Assembly (NCBI GenBank): GCA_022565075.1
Contig: JADFKG010000032.1
Location: forward strand, 1-15,320
Origin: Chloroflexota bacterium
Lineage (GTDB): Bacteria > Chloroflexota > Dehalococcoidia > SM23-28-2 > RBG-16-64-32
Direction of reading: 5' to 3'
Length of the DNA: 15,320 nucleotides
Shown here: positions 1 through 6,963 of the stretch, piece by piece
Position numbering within the stretch: the stretch's first letter is position 1
Layout: every line of letters starts with the position of its first letter
Notes under the pieces: generated by a model
Told to the model about the DNA's origin: nothing
The model's input: the letters and a program-made list of their open reading frames with translations, nothing else
Database searches by the model: none
Made by a program: the position numbers and the translations under genes

Positions 1-1
1 A

Positions 2-448
2 AACACGCTGGAGCGATTCGGAGATCGGTTGGGTAAGAAAACGCACCCTGAAAAACTTCTAGATTATGATAACCTGACACTTGCCTGTAGTGTTTGCAAC
101 ACAAAAAAGGGTGACTATGATGATGAGAATGTACCATTACTGAATCCGTATATTGATGATCTTAACAGTGAATTACTGGCGCTTGGTCCAATGATATGGC
201 AAAAGCTAGCGAAGGTAAGAGGCGAAACAACCGTACGTGTTGTTGGTTTGAACAGGAGTGCGCTTGTGGAACAGAGGCAAGAAAGAATAGAGGCTGTATC
301 TGGCTTAGCTGATAAGTATGAATCTTTGCCAAAAGGAGATGCAAAAAAGGCAATACGTAAGGAATTGTTGCGAGAAGCAGAGAGTGATAGAGAGTTTTCT
401 TTTGTTGTGCGTGGATACTTAAAACAGGTTGTCTTGTTGAGTAGCTAG
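2..448 (+). CDS. HNH endonuclease, PtuB/TIGR02646-like (5' end outside window)
   Basis: The frame is open from the first bases, so the gene starts upstream of the window; the TTG at 29 is internal, not a credible start. About 148 residues are visible. The HNH core is seen as DYDNL followed by CSVCNTKKGD: the Asn of the motif, then the C-x2-C pair and CN-x-KG typical of this nuclease class. Downstream come LLNPYIDD and GLNRSALVEQR, which match the family layout 'NP..DD ... LNR..LVE.R' of TIGR02646/PtuB nucleases. The first catalytic His region is missing because of the window edge. In known systems (Septu PtuAB, retron-linked PtuB) such a nuclease is paired with an ATPase encoded just upstream, which cannot be checked here. 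The base composition is AT-rich, unlike everything after 1128. The family call is fairly secure; the defence role is inferred. Confidence 0.75.
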   Translation, partial: NTLERFGDRLGKKTHPEKLLDYDNLTLACSVCNTKKGDYDDENVPLLNPYIDDLNSELLALGPMIWQKLAKVRGETTVRVVGLNRSALVEQRQERIEAVSGLADKYESLPKGDAKKAIRKELLREAESDREFSFVVRGYLKQVVLLSS

Positions 449-457
449 GGTCGTGCA

Positions 458-1108
458 ATGAGTATCAGCTTTCCATCTCGCTTTCTAAAGAAGTTGAATA
501 TTTATCAAGAGATTCGTCGTGGTCAAGGGATTGATAAATATAAGCAGCTCTGGAAATATGAAAGCGCCTTTTTGAAAGTAGCTTATAGCGAGGCTCACCA
601 ACACCTTAATAGTTTTTCAGATAAGAATCAGCTCATTGATTGGATTAAAATAATTTATCCTGAATATGAGCGGGAAGATTATGAGCAAATAATTGGAAAT
701 CTCTTTTATAAAGAGTATTTGGAAGCGAGAGATAAAGAGAATAATTCACCCAGCACTTTAACTACTCGCTATAGCCTGGCAGTGAGTAATCATGTTCTAG
801 CTCAGAAATTTGAATACAGGGTAACTCCCGAAGGGCTGTTAGTTGGAGAAGTATTGTCGGAAATTAATAGTAACAATTTTTTTCTTCGTTTCTGGCACAA
901 TTATCGTTATGAACTCACCATTGATACGGTGTGGTTACTAGTGTTTTTTGGTATCTACAAGCTTTTGTTTCCTGCGAACAGCATCATTGCTTACCTGAGT
1001 TTCCAAGGTGGGTATCAACTCAATCCGGTAGCAGTGAAACTGGCGGTACTTTTTAGTATATCGCCAGCTGTGGGTTATCTCTATAGAAAGTTTTTAGCTC
1101 GACGATGA
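458..1108 (+). CDS. Unknown protein with two C-terminal membrane helices, beside HNH gene
   Basis: A 216-residue protein starting at ATG 458, nine bases after the HNH stop, so the two are probably cotranscribed. Only a weak purine stretch (tagggt) precedes the start. Residues 1-150 are soluble, charged and rich in aromatic residues, with a segment around 110-133 (KFEYRVTPEGLLVGEVL) that could be a small winged-helix-like hairpin; that is only an impression. Two hydrophobic helices follow at about 153-171 and 191-209, and the protein ends in RKFLARR, a positive tail expected on the cytoplasmic side. I do not recognise the family. A soluble domain plus a membrane hairpin next to a PtuB-like nuclease would fit an accessory or membrane-acting effector of a defence module, but nothing in the sequence proves it. 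The composition is AT-rich like its neighbour. Confidence 0.7.
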   Translation: MSISFPSRFLKKLNIYQEIRRGQGIDKYKQLWKYESAFLKVAYSEAHQHLNSFSDKNQLIDWIKIIYPEYEREDYEQIIGNLFYKEYLEARDKENNSPSTLTTRYSLAVSNHVLAQKFEYRVTPEGLLVGEVLSEINSNNFFLRFWHNYRYELTIDTVWLLVFFGIYKLLFPANSIIAYLSFQGGYQLNPVAVKLAVLFSISPAVGYLYRKFLARR

Positions 1109-1109
1109 A

Positions 1110-1132
1110 GTTAAAAACCTGAACATTTTAAC
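1110..1132. repeat. Inverted repeat at the composition junction, possible two-way terminator
   Basis: GTTAAAA at 1110-1116 and TTTTAAC at 1126-1132 are perfect 7-base inverted arms around a 9-base loop. The repeat sits between two convergent genes and contains the stop codon (1128-1130) of the minus-strand gene. The stem is AT-rich and therefore weak for a terminator, though the T run at 1126-1129 is compatible with one. It also lies exactly where the AT-rich segment meets the GC-rich segment. Confidence 0.4.
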
Positions 1133-2314
1133 GCTCGCTCGGTAAGCTGGAGGGGTGAGTGATTTTGTTTACCTCAAACCTGAACAGCATTACATCGACC
1201 TTTTCGATCTCATCACCTAGATCGCCCAACCCCACGTCGACCGAGAGTGCATCTACCTCATTCATAACCAGCAGCACGTTGTTCCAGGCAGCTACGATCT
1301 GGTCCACGTCGCGCCGTATCGCATCACGAATCAGGCCGCTGGTAGCGATGAGCTCATCGGAGCTCACAAAGAGCTTGAGGTCAACGCCCGGGATTAGGTT
1401 CGCGAGGGCAAGCAGCCCTTCGACGCCCTTTGTGGCCAACGCTGCCGTGTCGACTATTATGGCAGCTACCTCTCCGAATATGATTTGTATGGTGTTCGTC
1501 ACCGTTTTGGCTACGGCGACTGCTTGGGCAGCGGACACAGCGAGCGTCCTGCTCAATGCCCCCACGTCCTGCGTCATAGCTCCGGCGTTCTCGGCGCCCT
1601 CCGCCAACTGCGCGATGCGCTCGTGCTGGAACCGCAGCACTTGCGCGATCGTGTACAGCGCCAGCGTGATGCCTGAGAGCACCAACGCCAGGCCCACAAA
1701 CGCGAACGATTGTAGCCACGCTGCGAACGTTTTCACCGTCTGGAGGTCGTCCAACAGGCCGGAGCCGGCCTCGGCTCCGCCGATCGTCGAGATCGGGTTC
1801 GCATACACGTCACCGGCGACGAACGCCACGACGACGCTGATTACCAGAGAGGCGATCAGCACCATCAGGCCGGCCATCATGGCGATTGGGAACACCTGGG
1901 CCGACCACGGCGGTGTCAGCGCGAGCACTTTGCGCCCCGACTTCTCCTGAACGAGCCCACCGTAAAGCCGCAGATTGCCGAGGATCGTCGCCAGCAGGAA
2001 CGTTATCCCGCCGAAGAGAAGCCCCATGCCCAGCAGCTGGAATCGCGGCAGCCACAGCTGGTCGACTCGATGAACTGCTGCTTGTCGAGGGTCGAGCTGG
2101 TGGCGTTCGCGCCCTCGCGAGTCACCTTGTCGAGGTCGAACAGATCGGTTGTCAGCACCGACTCGATGCCGCCGATCACCAGGCTCGCGACGAGCACCAT
2201 CAGTCCCATCGCGAACATCGGCAGCCACATCAGCTTTGCCATCTCCTGCATCTTCGTCATGCCGGGAGCGCGCAGCTCTATCGTCCTGGGTAGAGAACCT
2301 ATTGCGTGAGTCAT
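1128..2314 (-). pseudogene. Third paralogue of the two-helix-unit membrane family, frameshifted
   Basis: Reading starts at ATG 2314, overlapping the stop of the gene before it (ATGA). The first frame runs to about 2060 (…KQQFIESTS), and the rest continues in another frame from LWLPRFQLLG to the stop at 1128. The neighbouring paralogue reads FIESTNVWLPGFQLLG across the same spot, so one base is missing near 2056-2062. Restored, the protein would be about 395 residues. It has two repeats of the unit (MWLPM- or FPIAM-type first helix, about 40-residue loop, WLPRFQLLG- or WLQSFAFVGL-type second helix), four membrane helices in all, then a C-terminal extension of about 150 residues absent from the other two proteins. 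That extension is rich in Ala, Val and acidic residues and probably helical. The function is unknown. The break may be a sequencing error or real decay; the downstream frame stays long and well composed, so any decay is recent. Confidence 0.75.
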
Positions 2315-3078
2315 CTTGCGCCTCCCTTACTTTCCAGCAGCGGCCAGCCAGCACCGGCCAGCGCCAGTTCACGAATGCGCTGCCCCTGGAACCGAATGAC
2401 CTGCAGGATAGTGTGCACCGCGAACGAGATCCCGACGAGGATGAACGCGATGCCGACGAACTTGAACGGCTCCAGCCACGTCTTGTATGTATTGACCGTT
2501 CCGAGGTCGCCTAGAAGGTCCGAGCCCTCGGACGCGGCGTTGATCTCCGCGATGGAATGTCCGTATACGTCCCAGGCGAATCCACCGATGATAGCTGAAA
2601 TGACGAGGTTCACGATCAGGATCACAAGCCCCATCATCATCAGCATCGGGAACAGCCGGGCGGTGATCGGCGGGGTGAGGGTCTGCGCCTCATGCCCGAA
2701 CGCTTGCTGCAGGCGGCCACCGCCGGCGCGAAACACGCCGAGGATGCTCGCCAACGAGAACGTGATCGCTGCCAGGATCAGCCCGATACCCAGGAGCTGA
2801 AATCCGGGTAACCACACGTTCGTGGACTCGATGAACTGGCGGTCGTCGATTGCTCCTGCTGGCGCGTTCGCGGCCTCACGGACGCTCGCCGGCAGACCGA
2901 AGTAGTTCGATGTCGCGTCCGCCACGGCGATGCTCAGGCCGAGGCTGGCTGCGACTACCATCAGGCCCATCAGCAGCATCGGCACCCACATGTAGCGGGC
3001 TACCTTCTGCATCATCGTGGGCTCGGCCTTCGCCAGGACTGCGCGGCTGCCGAACAGCGTCTCTGCAATGGTCGTCAT
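2311..3078 (-). CDS. Membrane protein with two copies of a two-helix unit, unknown family
   Basis: A 255-residue protein starting at ATG 3078, with GGGAGGAG as ribosome site inside the end of the preceding gene, and ending four bases into the next one (ATGA overlap). These are strong signs of a translationally coupled operon. It has four predicted membrane helices at about 31-52, 92-116, 144-167 and 207-229. The protein is an internal duplication: 'RYMWVPMLLMGLM … VWLPGFQLLGIGL' is echoed by 'ARLFPMLMMMGLV … TWLEPFKFVGIAF', each pair split by a loop of about 40 residues carrying Ser, Asn and acidic residues. Each second helix is followed by a basic cytoplasmic stretch. No enzyme motif, metal ligand set or transporter signature is visible. 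Possible roles include a membrane scaffold or sensor, but I do not recognise it. Confidence 0.8.
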   Translation of the reverse strand: MTTIAETLFGSRAVLAKAEPTMMQKVARYMWVPMLLMGLMVVAASLGLSIAVADATSNYFGLPASVREAANAPAGAIDDRQFIESTNVWLPGFQLLGIGLILAAITFSLASILGVFRAGGGRLQQAFGHEAQTLTPPITARLFPMLMMMGLVILIVNLVISAIIGGFAWDVYGHSIAEINAASEGSDLLGDLGTVNTYKTWLEPFKFVGIAFILVGISFAVHTILQVIRFQGQRIRELALAGAGWPLLESKGGAR

Positions 3079-3080
3079 TT

Positions 3081-3479
3081 CTACTCTCCTCCCTTTGTCT
3101 CACCCGTTGACTGCCGCAGCAGCAGCGGGACCGCCTCCAGCATGGCCGTGCCGCGCGCTTCACGGAGTGAGCGCAGAAGCCCCCAGAAGACGGTGAAGAT
3201 CCCCGTCACCAGAATGCCGATGCCGAGGAACTTGAGCGGCTGCACCCATAGTGGGAACGACGCCAGGTCACTCTGATCGGCCAGCAGCGACGATCCCGGC
3301 ACGGCTGCGTCCCTGACAGCCTTCGAGCTTTCGAATACGTCCGCTGCGGTTGTGGCCAGCGCTATTCCGATGATCAGCGCTGCCAGGACAATAAGAAATC
3401 CCACTGCGATCAGAACCGGGTAGAGCCGCGTCTGAATGGGTGGGGCCGGTATTAGGTCGGCCCTGTGTGGATTCGACAC
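3081..3479 (-). CDS. Single-unit two-helix membrane protein, first gene of the operon
   Basis: About 132 residues if translation starts at GTG 3479, the start I prefer: GGAGGT at 3492-3487 lies seven bases ahead of it. The alternative ATG at 3494 gives 137 residues but would contain that ribosome site in its own second and third codons and has no good site of its own. The protein holds one copy of the unit found twice in each downstream gene: a first helix after TRLYPVLIAVGF, a loop, then WVQPLKFLGIGILVTG leading into the second helix and a basic tail (LRSLREARG). Its stop TAG at 3081 overlaps the ribosome site of the 255-residue gene. The function is unknown; context says it works with its two paralogues, perhaps as a hetero-oligomer. 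Confidence 0.75.
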   Translation of the reverse strand: MSNPHRADLIPAPPIQTRLYPVLIAVGFLIVLAALIIGIALATTAADVFESSKAVRDAAVPGSSLLADQSDLASFPLWVQPLKFLGIGILVTGIFTVFWGLLRSLREARGTAMLEAVPLLLRQSTGETKGGE

Positions 3480-3484
3480 TAAAG

Positions 3485-3492
3485 TCACCTCC
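3485..3492 (-). promoter_or_regulatory. Ribosome binding site that selects GTG 3479 over ATG 3494
   Basis: On the minus strand the bases read GGAGGTGA, starting with the G of the upstream ATG codon. The six-base core GGAGGT is spaced seven bases from GTG 3479. It therefore cannot serve ATG 3494 and favours the shorter protein. Confidence 0.55.
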
Positions 3493-3494
3493 AT

Positions 3495-3885
3495 TTGAAC
3501 TCTTGAATCGATTTGGCGTCTCGCTTGTTGATTCCGGTACGTACCACCTCCTGCACCGCGCGGAGCCGTGGGATCCGTCGGGACCTACGCCAGCGGGCAT
3601 CGACGGCCTGATGGGCCGCCAACCTTCCATGGCATTGCGGGTCTGCCTGTGCTTGTCCATGACCCCAGATTCGCAGCAGCGGATTAACGCGTCATAAACG
3701 AGGGCTTTCCGTGGCATTGAAGGCCGGGCGCCGCTTTCCGACTTCATGACGGCGCCGCAGTCCGGACCTCTGGCCGCGCGGCCGGAGCCACGTAAACGAG
3801 GTTGCAATTCTCTGTTAATGCTCCGTTTATCTGGGAGCGCGACGCTGGAACCTAACACGCGATCCAAGCAACAGGAGGTCAGGAG
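3495..3885. other. Divergent intergenic region with several palindromes
   Basis: About 390 bases without a convincing gene between the minus-strand membrane operon and the plus-strand zinc-ribbon gene. It holds a 10-base palindrome GGTACGTACC (3536-3545) close to the minus-strand start, GGCGCC twice (3727-3732 and 3751-3756), a 12-base palindrome GGCCGCGCGGCC (3772-3783), and two copies of an ATAAACGAGG-type motif (3694-3704 and 3792-3801). Open frames that cross it on either strand have coding-unlike composition and no ribosome site. It is probably a shared control region for both flanking transcription units. Confidence 0.5.
3792..3830 (+). promoter_or_regulatory. Candidate promoter overlapped by an inverted ATAAACG motif
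   Basis: TTGCAA (3802-3807) and GTTTAT (3825-3830) are 17 bases apart and could be a weak -35/-10 pair for the zinc-ribbon gene. The same stretch has TAAACGAGG at 3793-3801 facing CGTTTAT at 3824-3830, an inverted arrangement that would place a regulator directly on the promoter. A related arrangement occurs at 7761-7790. The match to a sigma-70 promoter is only partial. Confidence 0.35.
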
Positions 3886-4068
3886 ATGTCGATAACGAAG
3901 CAGGCGAGGCAGTTCCGCCTCCGAGCATGCACACGCTGTAGCGGCGACGCCTACGTCGATTTCAGCGATTACGAACCGGAATGGCGCTGCCTCCAGTGTG
4001 GCCGCACCGTTCAGCCGGAGGCGCCCGTGAGCCTCTCTAGCAGGGATGAGGGCCGCCTGGCTGCCTAG
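3886..4068 (+). CDS. Small zinc-ribbon protein
   Basis: A 60-residue protein with a strong ribosome site (AGGAGG, seven bases before the ATG). Two knuckles, C15-T-R-C18 and C35-L-Q-C38, are the expected four ligands of a zinc ribbon. The segment between them is acidic and aromatic (DFSDYEPEWR). The N-terminus is basic and the last 15 residues look disordered. Such miniproteins may bind nucleic acid, act as adaptors, or simply hold zinc or iron in a rubredoxin-like manner; the sequence does not decide. It precedes thioredoxin by about 75 bases on the same strand, so redox control of the Cys4 site is an attractive but untested idea. Confidence 0.75.
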   Translation: MSITKQARQFRLRACTRCSGDAYVDFSDYEPEWRCLQCGRTVQPEAPVSLSSRDEGRLAA

Positions 4069-4144
4069 CTAACGTCCGAGGAGCTTGGGCGCGATTTCAA
4101 ATCGGCTCGTCCTCGTCGGAGGACACCATCAAAGGAGACACGAA

Positions 4145-4483
4145 ATGGGAAAGCCCAGCGAAGTAACGGACGCGACGTTTCGGTCAGACGTCCTTGAGTC
4201 GGAGTTGCCAGTGCTCGTCGACTTTTGGGCGTCCTGGTGCGGCCCCTGCCGCATGGTGGCGCCCGTAGTAGACGAACTCGCCGAGGAGTACGAAGGTCGT
4301 GTGAAGATCGTCAAGGTCAACGCGGACGAGAACGTCGACATCCTCGTGAGCTACGGGGTGCGCAGTATCCCGACCCTGATGCTGTTCAAAGGCGGCCAGG
4401 TGCTGGATCAAGTCGTCGGCTTCCATCCGAAGGGCGAGCTGCTGCAGCTGCTTAACGGGGCTCTCGTGGAGGATGCCGCATAG
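4145..4483 (+). CDS. trxA: Thioredoxin
   Basis: A 112-residue classical cytoplasmic thioredoxin that reduces protein disulfides. The active site W31-C-G-P-C35 follows VDFWAS, and the cis-proline loop is seen as SIPT (Pro76), both at the usual distances. The length is standard and there is no signal peptide. The start at ATG 4145 is set by AAAGGAGA eight bases upstream; the frame is open further 5' but that stretch has no ribosome site and is not thioredoxin-like. It sits between a zinc-ribbon gene and a GAF histidine kinase. A CcdA/TlpA pair lies 3.4 kb downstream, and CcdA proteins draw electrons from cytoplasmic thioredoxin, so this is the likely donor. Confidence 0.95.
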   Translation: MGKPSEVTDATFRSDVLESELPVLVDFWASWCGPCRMVAPVVDELAEEYEGRVKIVKVNADENVDILVSYGVRSIPTLMLFKGGQVLDQVVGFHPKGELLQLLNGALVEDAA

Positions 4484-4504
4484 AGCTGACCAGCACCCCC
4501 CTCG

Positions 4505-4533
4505 TTGACAGCACCGTCACGGCGAAACATTAT
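4505..4533 (+). promoter_or_regulatory. Sigma-70-type promoter for the histidine kinase gene
   Basis: A perfect -35 box TTGACA (4505-4510), a 17-base spacer and CATTAT (4528-4533, four of six matches to the -10 consensus) lie in the gap after trxA. Transcription would start near 4540, inside the palindrome at 4536-4564. This gives the kinase a promoter of its own. Confidence 0.6.
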
Positions 4534-4535
4534 GA

Positions 4536-4564
4536 CGACACGATCAAAGGCCTTGATCGTGTCG
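4536..4564. repeat. Perfect 12-base inverted repeat at the predicted start of transcription
   Basis: CGACACGATCAA (4536-4547) pairs exactly with TTGATCGTGTCG (4553-4564) around a five-base loop. It lies two bases after the -10 box and ends 11 bases before the kinase ribosome site (AGAGG, 4576-4580). No T run follows, so it is a poor terminator for trxA. An operator bound by a dimeric regulator, or a stable 5' hairpin on the kinase mRNA, fits better. Confidence 0.6.
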
Positions 4565-4583
4565 CCGCCGTACAAAGAGGTAG

Positions 4584-6383
4584 GTGAATCGATTGTCTGA
4601 GAAGCTCCGAAGTGAGTCCTCTTCCGGGGAGAGCGCCGCACAGAAGCGGGCGGATCCACTGGCCGTCGTCAATGATATAGCTGCCGAGGCTGCCCGGACC
4701 CTGGATCTTTCCGAGTTGCTTGACTTAGCCCTCAAGCGCATGCTCGCACTCACAGGCATGGAGGCGGGGGCGGCTCTTCTCGTTGACGAGGATGGACGGC
4801 TCATGCGCCTCGCCGCGCAGCATAATCTTCCCGCGGCGGCGCGGAATCAGATGGAAGCAGAGCCACCGCCTGTTGGGCAGAGCATACCAGGCATCGCGGC
4901 AGAGCGCTGCCAGCTCATGATCGTCCAGAACTCCGGGCAGGATGACCGCGAGCTTCCAGCGCTCAGGGAGGCAGGCATCATGACCCACGTCTGCATCCCG
5001 CTGGCGGTACGCGGGCGTTCGCTCGGCGTCCTGGGGCTCGTTTCCCACGAGCCCTGCACGTTCGACGCCGGCGAGCGGGCACTCTTTACCGCTGTGGGCG
5101 AGCAACTGGGCATCGCGATCGAGCGTACCCGCCTCTTCAGGCAGCAGGCGGATCTTACTGAGCGCGCTCAGATCATCAACGAACTGATGCGCGTGGCGGT
5201 CTCCAGCATGAATACGCCGGAGGCCATCGATGGAATCGCCGCCCAGGTGAGGCGGCTGATCGACTTCGATCGCCTGAATATTAGCGTCCATCCGCCCGGC
5301 ACGGACTACGTCGAGACATACGCGGGGTCGGGGGAGGAAGCGCCCCAGACAGAACGTAGCCGCACCAGCCTCTTCGATACCCCGTTTGGAGAGGCCATCC
5401 GCTCGGGCAAGCCGGTCATACGGGCCAACATGCTCGAAGACGGGGTCTATCCAATCGAGGCTGTGGTTGCCGCCGAGTCTGGTTATCTCTCTCTAATGTG
5501 CGTGCCGCTTGAGTCGCGCGGCCGCGTCATCGGCTGCCTGAACTTTCGCAGCCGCGCCCCGGATTGCTTTGGCGAGAAGGACCTGCGGGCGGCCCAGGAG
5601 ATCGCGGATCACCTCGCAGTCGTCTTCGAGCACACGATCCTTCATCAGAAAGCGGAGGAGAGCGCCGATGCTCTTCGGCGACTGAACGTCCAGTGCGAGC
5701 AGGCCAACCGTCACAAGACTGAGTTTCTTGCCAACCTCTCCCACGAGTTGCGCACTCCACTCAATGCTATCCTCGGTGGCTCAGAATTGCTGGCCGACGG
5801 TGTGCTGGGGGACCTGAACGAGAAGCAGGCCGAGTATATTCACGATATCAACGAGAGCGGGGAGCACCTCCTCAGCCTCATCAACGACGTGCTCGACCTG
5901 TCGAAGGTCGAGGCTGGCCGCCTGGAGTTGCAGCCTGATCACTTCGGTCTGCGCTCCTTAATGGAGAGCAGCGCAAGGATCGTGCGTGAGCGCGCTTCAC
6001 GTAAGTCGATTGATTTCCGCGTTGAGCCGCCGGAAGACGAAGTTGTCATGGAAGCAGATCAGCGGAAGGTAAAGCAGATCGTCTACAACCTGTTGTCCAA
6101 CGCGGTGAAGTTCACGCCTGAAGGTGGCTCCGTTACCTTTACGGGACGGCGGATCGGTGACGAGATCGTGCTGTCGGTTGAGGACACTGGCCCGGGTATT
6201 CCAGAGGACTACCGCGAGAGGATATTCGACGAGTTCGTGCAGGTTCCGGGCACTCAGGACGGGACGGGGCTGGGTCTGTCCATCTGCAAGCGTTTCGTCG
6301 AGCTGCACGGCGGACGGCTCTGGCTGGAGACTGAAGTCGGCCGGGGTAGCGCCTTCCACGTTGCGCTCCCTGTTTCACGATAG
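4584..6383 (+). CDS. Soluble GAF-GAF sensor histidine kinase
   Basis: A 599-residue kinase with no membrane helix, so it senses a cytoplasmic signal. The order is: GAF domain at about 25-180, second GAF at about 190-350, a short coiled linker, HisKA with SHELRTP (phospho-acceptor His387), then HATPase with the N box around Asn506 (NLLSNAVKFTP), DTGPGIP (from Asp534) and GTGLGLS (from Gly560). All catalytic motifs are intact. There is no receiver domain, so the phosphate must go to a separate protein; a CheY-like receiver lies convergently just downstream and an OmpR-type regulator beyond it. GAF domains may bind small ligands, haem or iron-sulfur groups; the Cys residues here (for example in ERCQLM and THVCIP) form no recognised cofactor motif. 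GTG 4584 is chosen as start, with AGAGG only three bases away; TTG 4593 is a real alternative. Confidence 0.93.
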   Translation: MNRLSEKLRSESSSGESAAQKRADPLAVVNDIAAEAARTLDLSELLDLALKRMLALTGMEAGAALLVDEDGRLMRLAAQHNLPAAARNQMEAEPPPVGQSIPGIAAERCQLMIVQNSGQDDRELPALREAGIMTHVCIPLAVRGRSLGVLGLVSHEPCTFDAGERALFTAVGEQLGIAIERTRLFRQQADLTERAQIINELMRVAVSSMNTPEAIDGIAAQVRRLIDFDRLNISVHPPGTDYVETYAGSGEEAPQTERSRTSLFDTPFGEAIRSGKPVIRANMLEDGVYPIEAVVAAESGYLSLMCVPLESRGRVIGCLNFRSRAPDCFGEKDLRAAQEIADHLAVVFEHTILHQKAEESADALRRLNVQCEQANRHKTEFLANLSHELRTPLNAILGGSELLADGVLGDLNEKQAEYIHDINESGEHLLSLINDVLDLSKVEAGRLELQPDHFGLRSLMESSARIVRERASRKSIDFRVEPPEDEVVMEADQRKVKQIVYNLLSNAVKFTPEGGSVTFTGRRIGDEIVLSVEDTGPGIPEDYRERIFDEFVQVPGTQDGTGLGLSICKRFVELHGGRLWLETEVGRGSAFHVALPVSR

Positions 6384-6440
6384 GGACCGTCTGACCAGGC
6401 CACCGTCGAGCGCTTACCCGCACACGATCCGGCGTCGAGT

Positions 6441-6821
6441 TCAGGCCGGCCGGCGACTGGCGAGTAGATCCCTCACCACGCCCAGCAGAGCAGAGAAGCG
6501 AAACGGCTTCGGCATGTAGGCGTCACAACCTGCTTCTCGTATCAGCGATTCGTCCTCTGGCATAGCATGCGCCGTGACCGCGACGATCGGGATCGCGGCC
6601 GTCCCGGTGTCAGCCTTCAAACGTCGTGTGGTCTCGAGGCCGTCTATGCCCGGGAGCCTGACGTCCATCACTATCAGATCCGGCTTGCTCTCGGCCACCT
6701 TCTGCAGCGCCAGCTCGCCACTGTGGACCTCGTCGGTCTCGTAGCCGGCGGCCCGCAGCGCATCGCGAACCATCTTCTGGCTTATTCGATCGTCTTCGAC
6801 TATGAGTACTCTACCGCTCAT
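6441..6821 (-). CDS. Single-domain CheY-like response regulator
   Basis: A 126-residue lone receiver domain. The acidic pocket (E9-D10-D11), phospho-acceptor Asp53 in VMDVRLPG, Thr83 and Lys105 in YMPKPF are all present, so it should be phosphorylated normally. There is no output domain, so it probably acts by protein contact or as a step in a phosphorelay. The gene is convergent with the GAF kinase (57 bases between stops) and is the nearest receiver to it. The ending LLASRRPA gives no further domain. The start at ATG 6821 has a modest purine site (GGGGCAGG) upstream. Confidence 0.92.
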   Translation of the reverse strand: MSGRVLIVEDDRISQKMVRDALRAAGYETDEVHSGELALQKVAESKPDLIVMDVRLPGIDGLETTRRLKADTGTAAIPIVAVTAHAMPEDESLIREAGCDAYMPKPFRFSALLGVVRDLLASRRPA

Positions 6822-6908
6822 CGTTGACCTGCCCCTCGAAAGGTTGTTCCTCCTGCCGTCGTTCCTCGTCAGCCAGGCTTATCGTAGGATCGCGGTCACG
6901 CAGCTGGA

Positions 6909-6937
6909 AATAGACAGGACATAGACGATTCGCACAA
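6909..6937 (-). promoter_or_regulatory. Weak candidate promoter for the CheY-like gene
   Basis: On the minus strand TTGTGC (6937-6932) and TCTATT (6914-6909) are separated by 17 bases, about 90 bases before the start at 6821. Each box matches the consensus only partly. It lies in the 142-base gap between the two regulator genes, where nothing else stands out. Confidence 0.3.
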
Positions 6938-6963
6938 CCAGGTTGACATCGGGAAATGATGCC

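Noticed and set aside
1159..1950. Long plus-strand open frame of 263 codons opposite the frameshifted membrane gene
   Set aside because: Ser/Thr/Ala-rich translation with no ribosome site; the opposite strand encodes clear paralogues of the neighbouring genes.
3268..3867. Minus-strand 199-codon frame across the divergent control region
   Set aside because: Overlaps the real membrane gene in another frame, has Arg/Gly/Ser-rich low-quality composition and no family resemblance.
4536..4564. Rho-independent terminator after trxA
   Set aside because: The stem is perfect but no T run follows on either strand, and it sits just after a good promoter.
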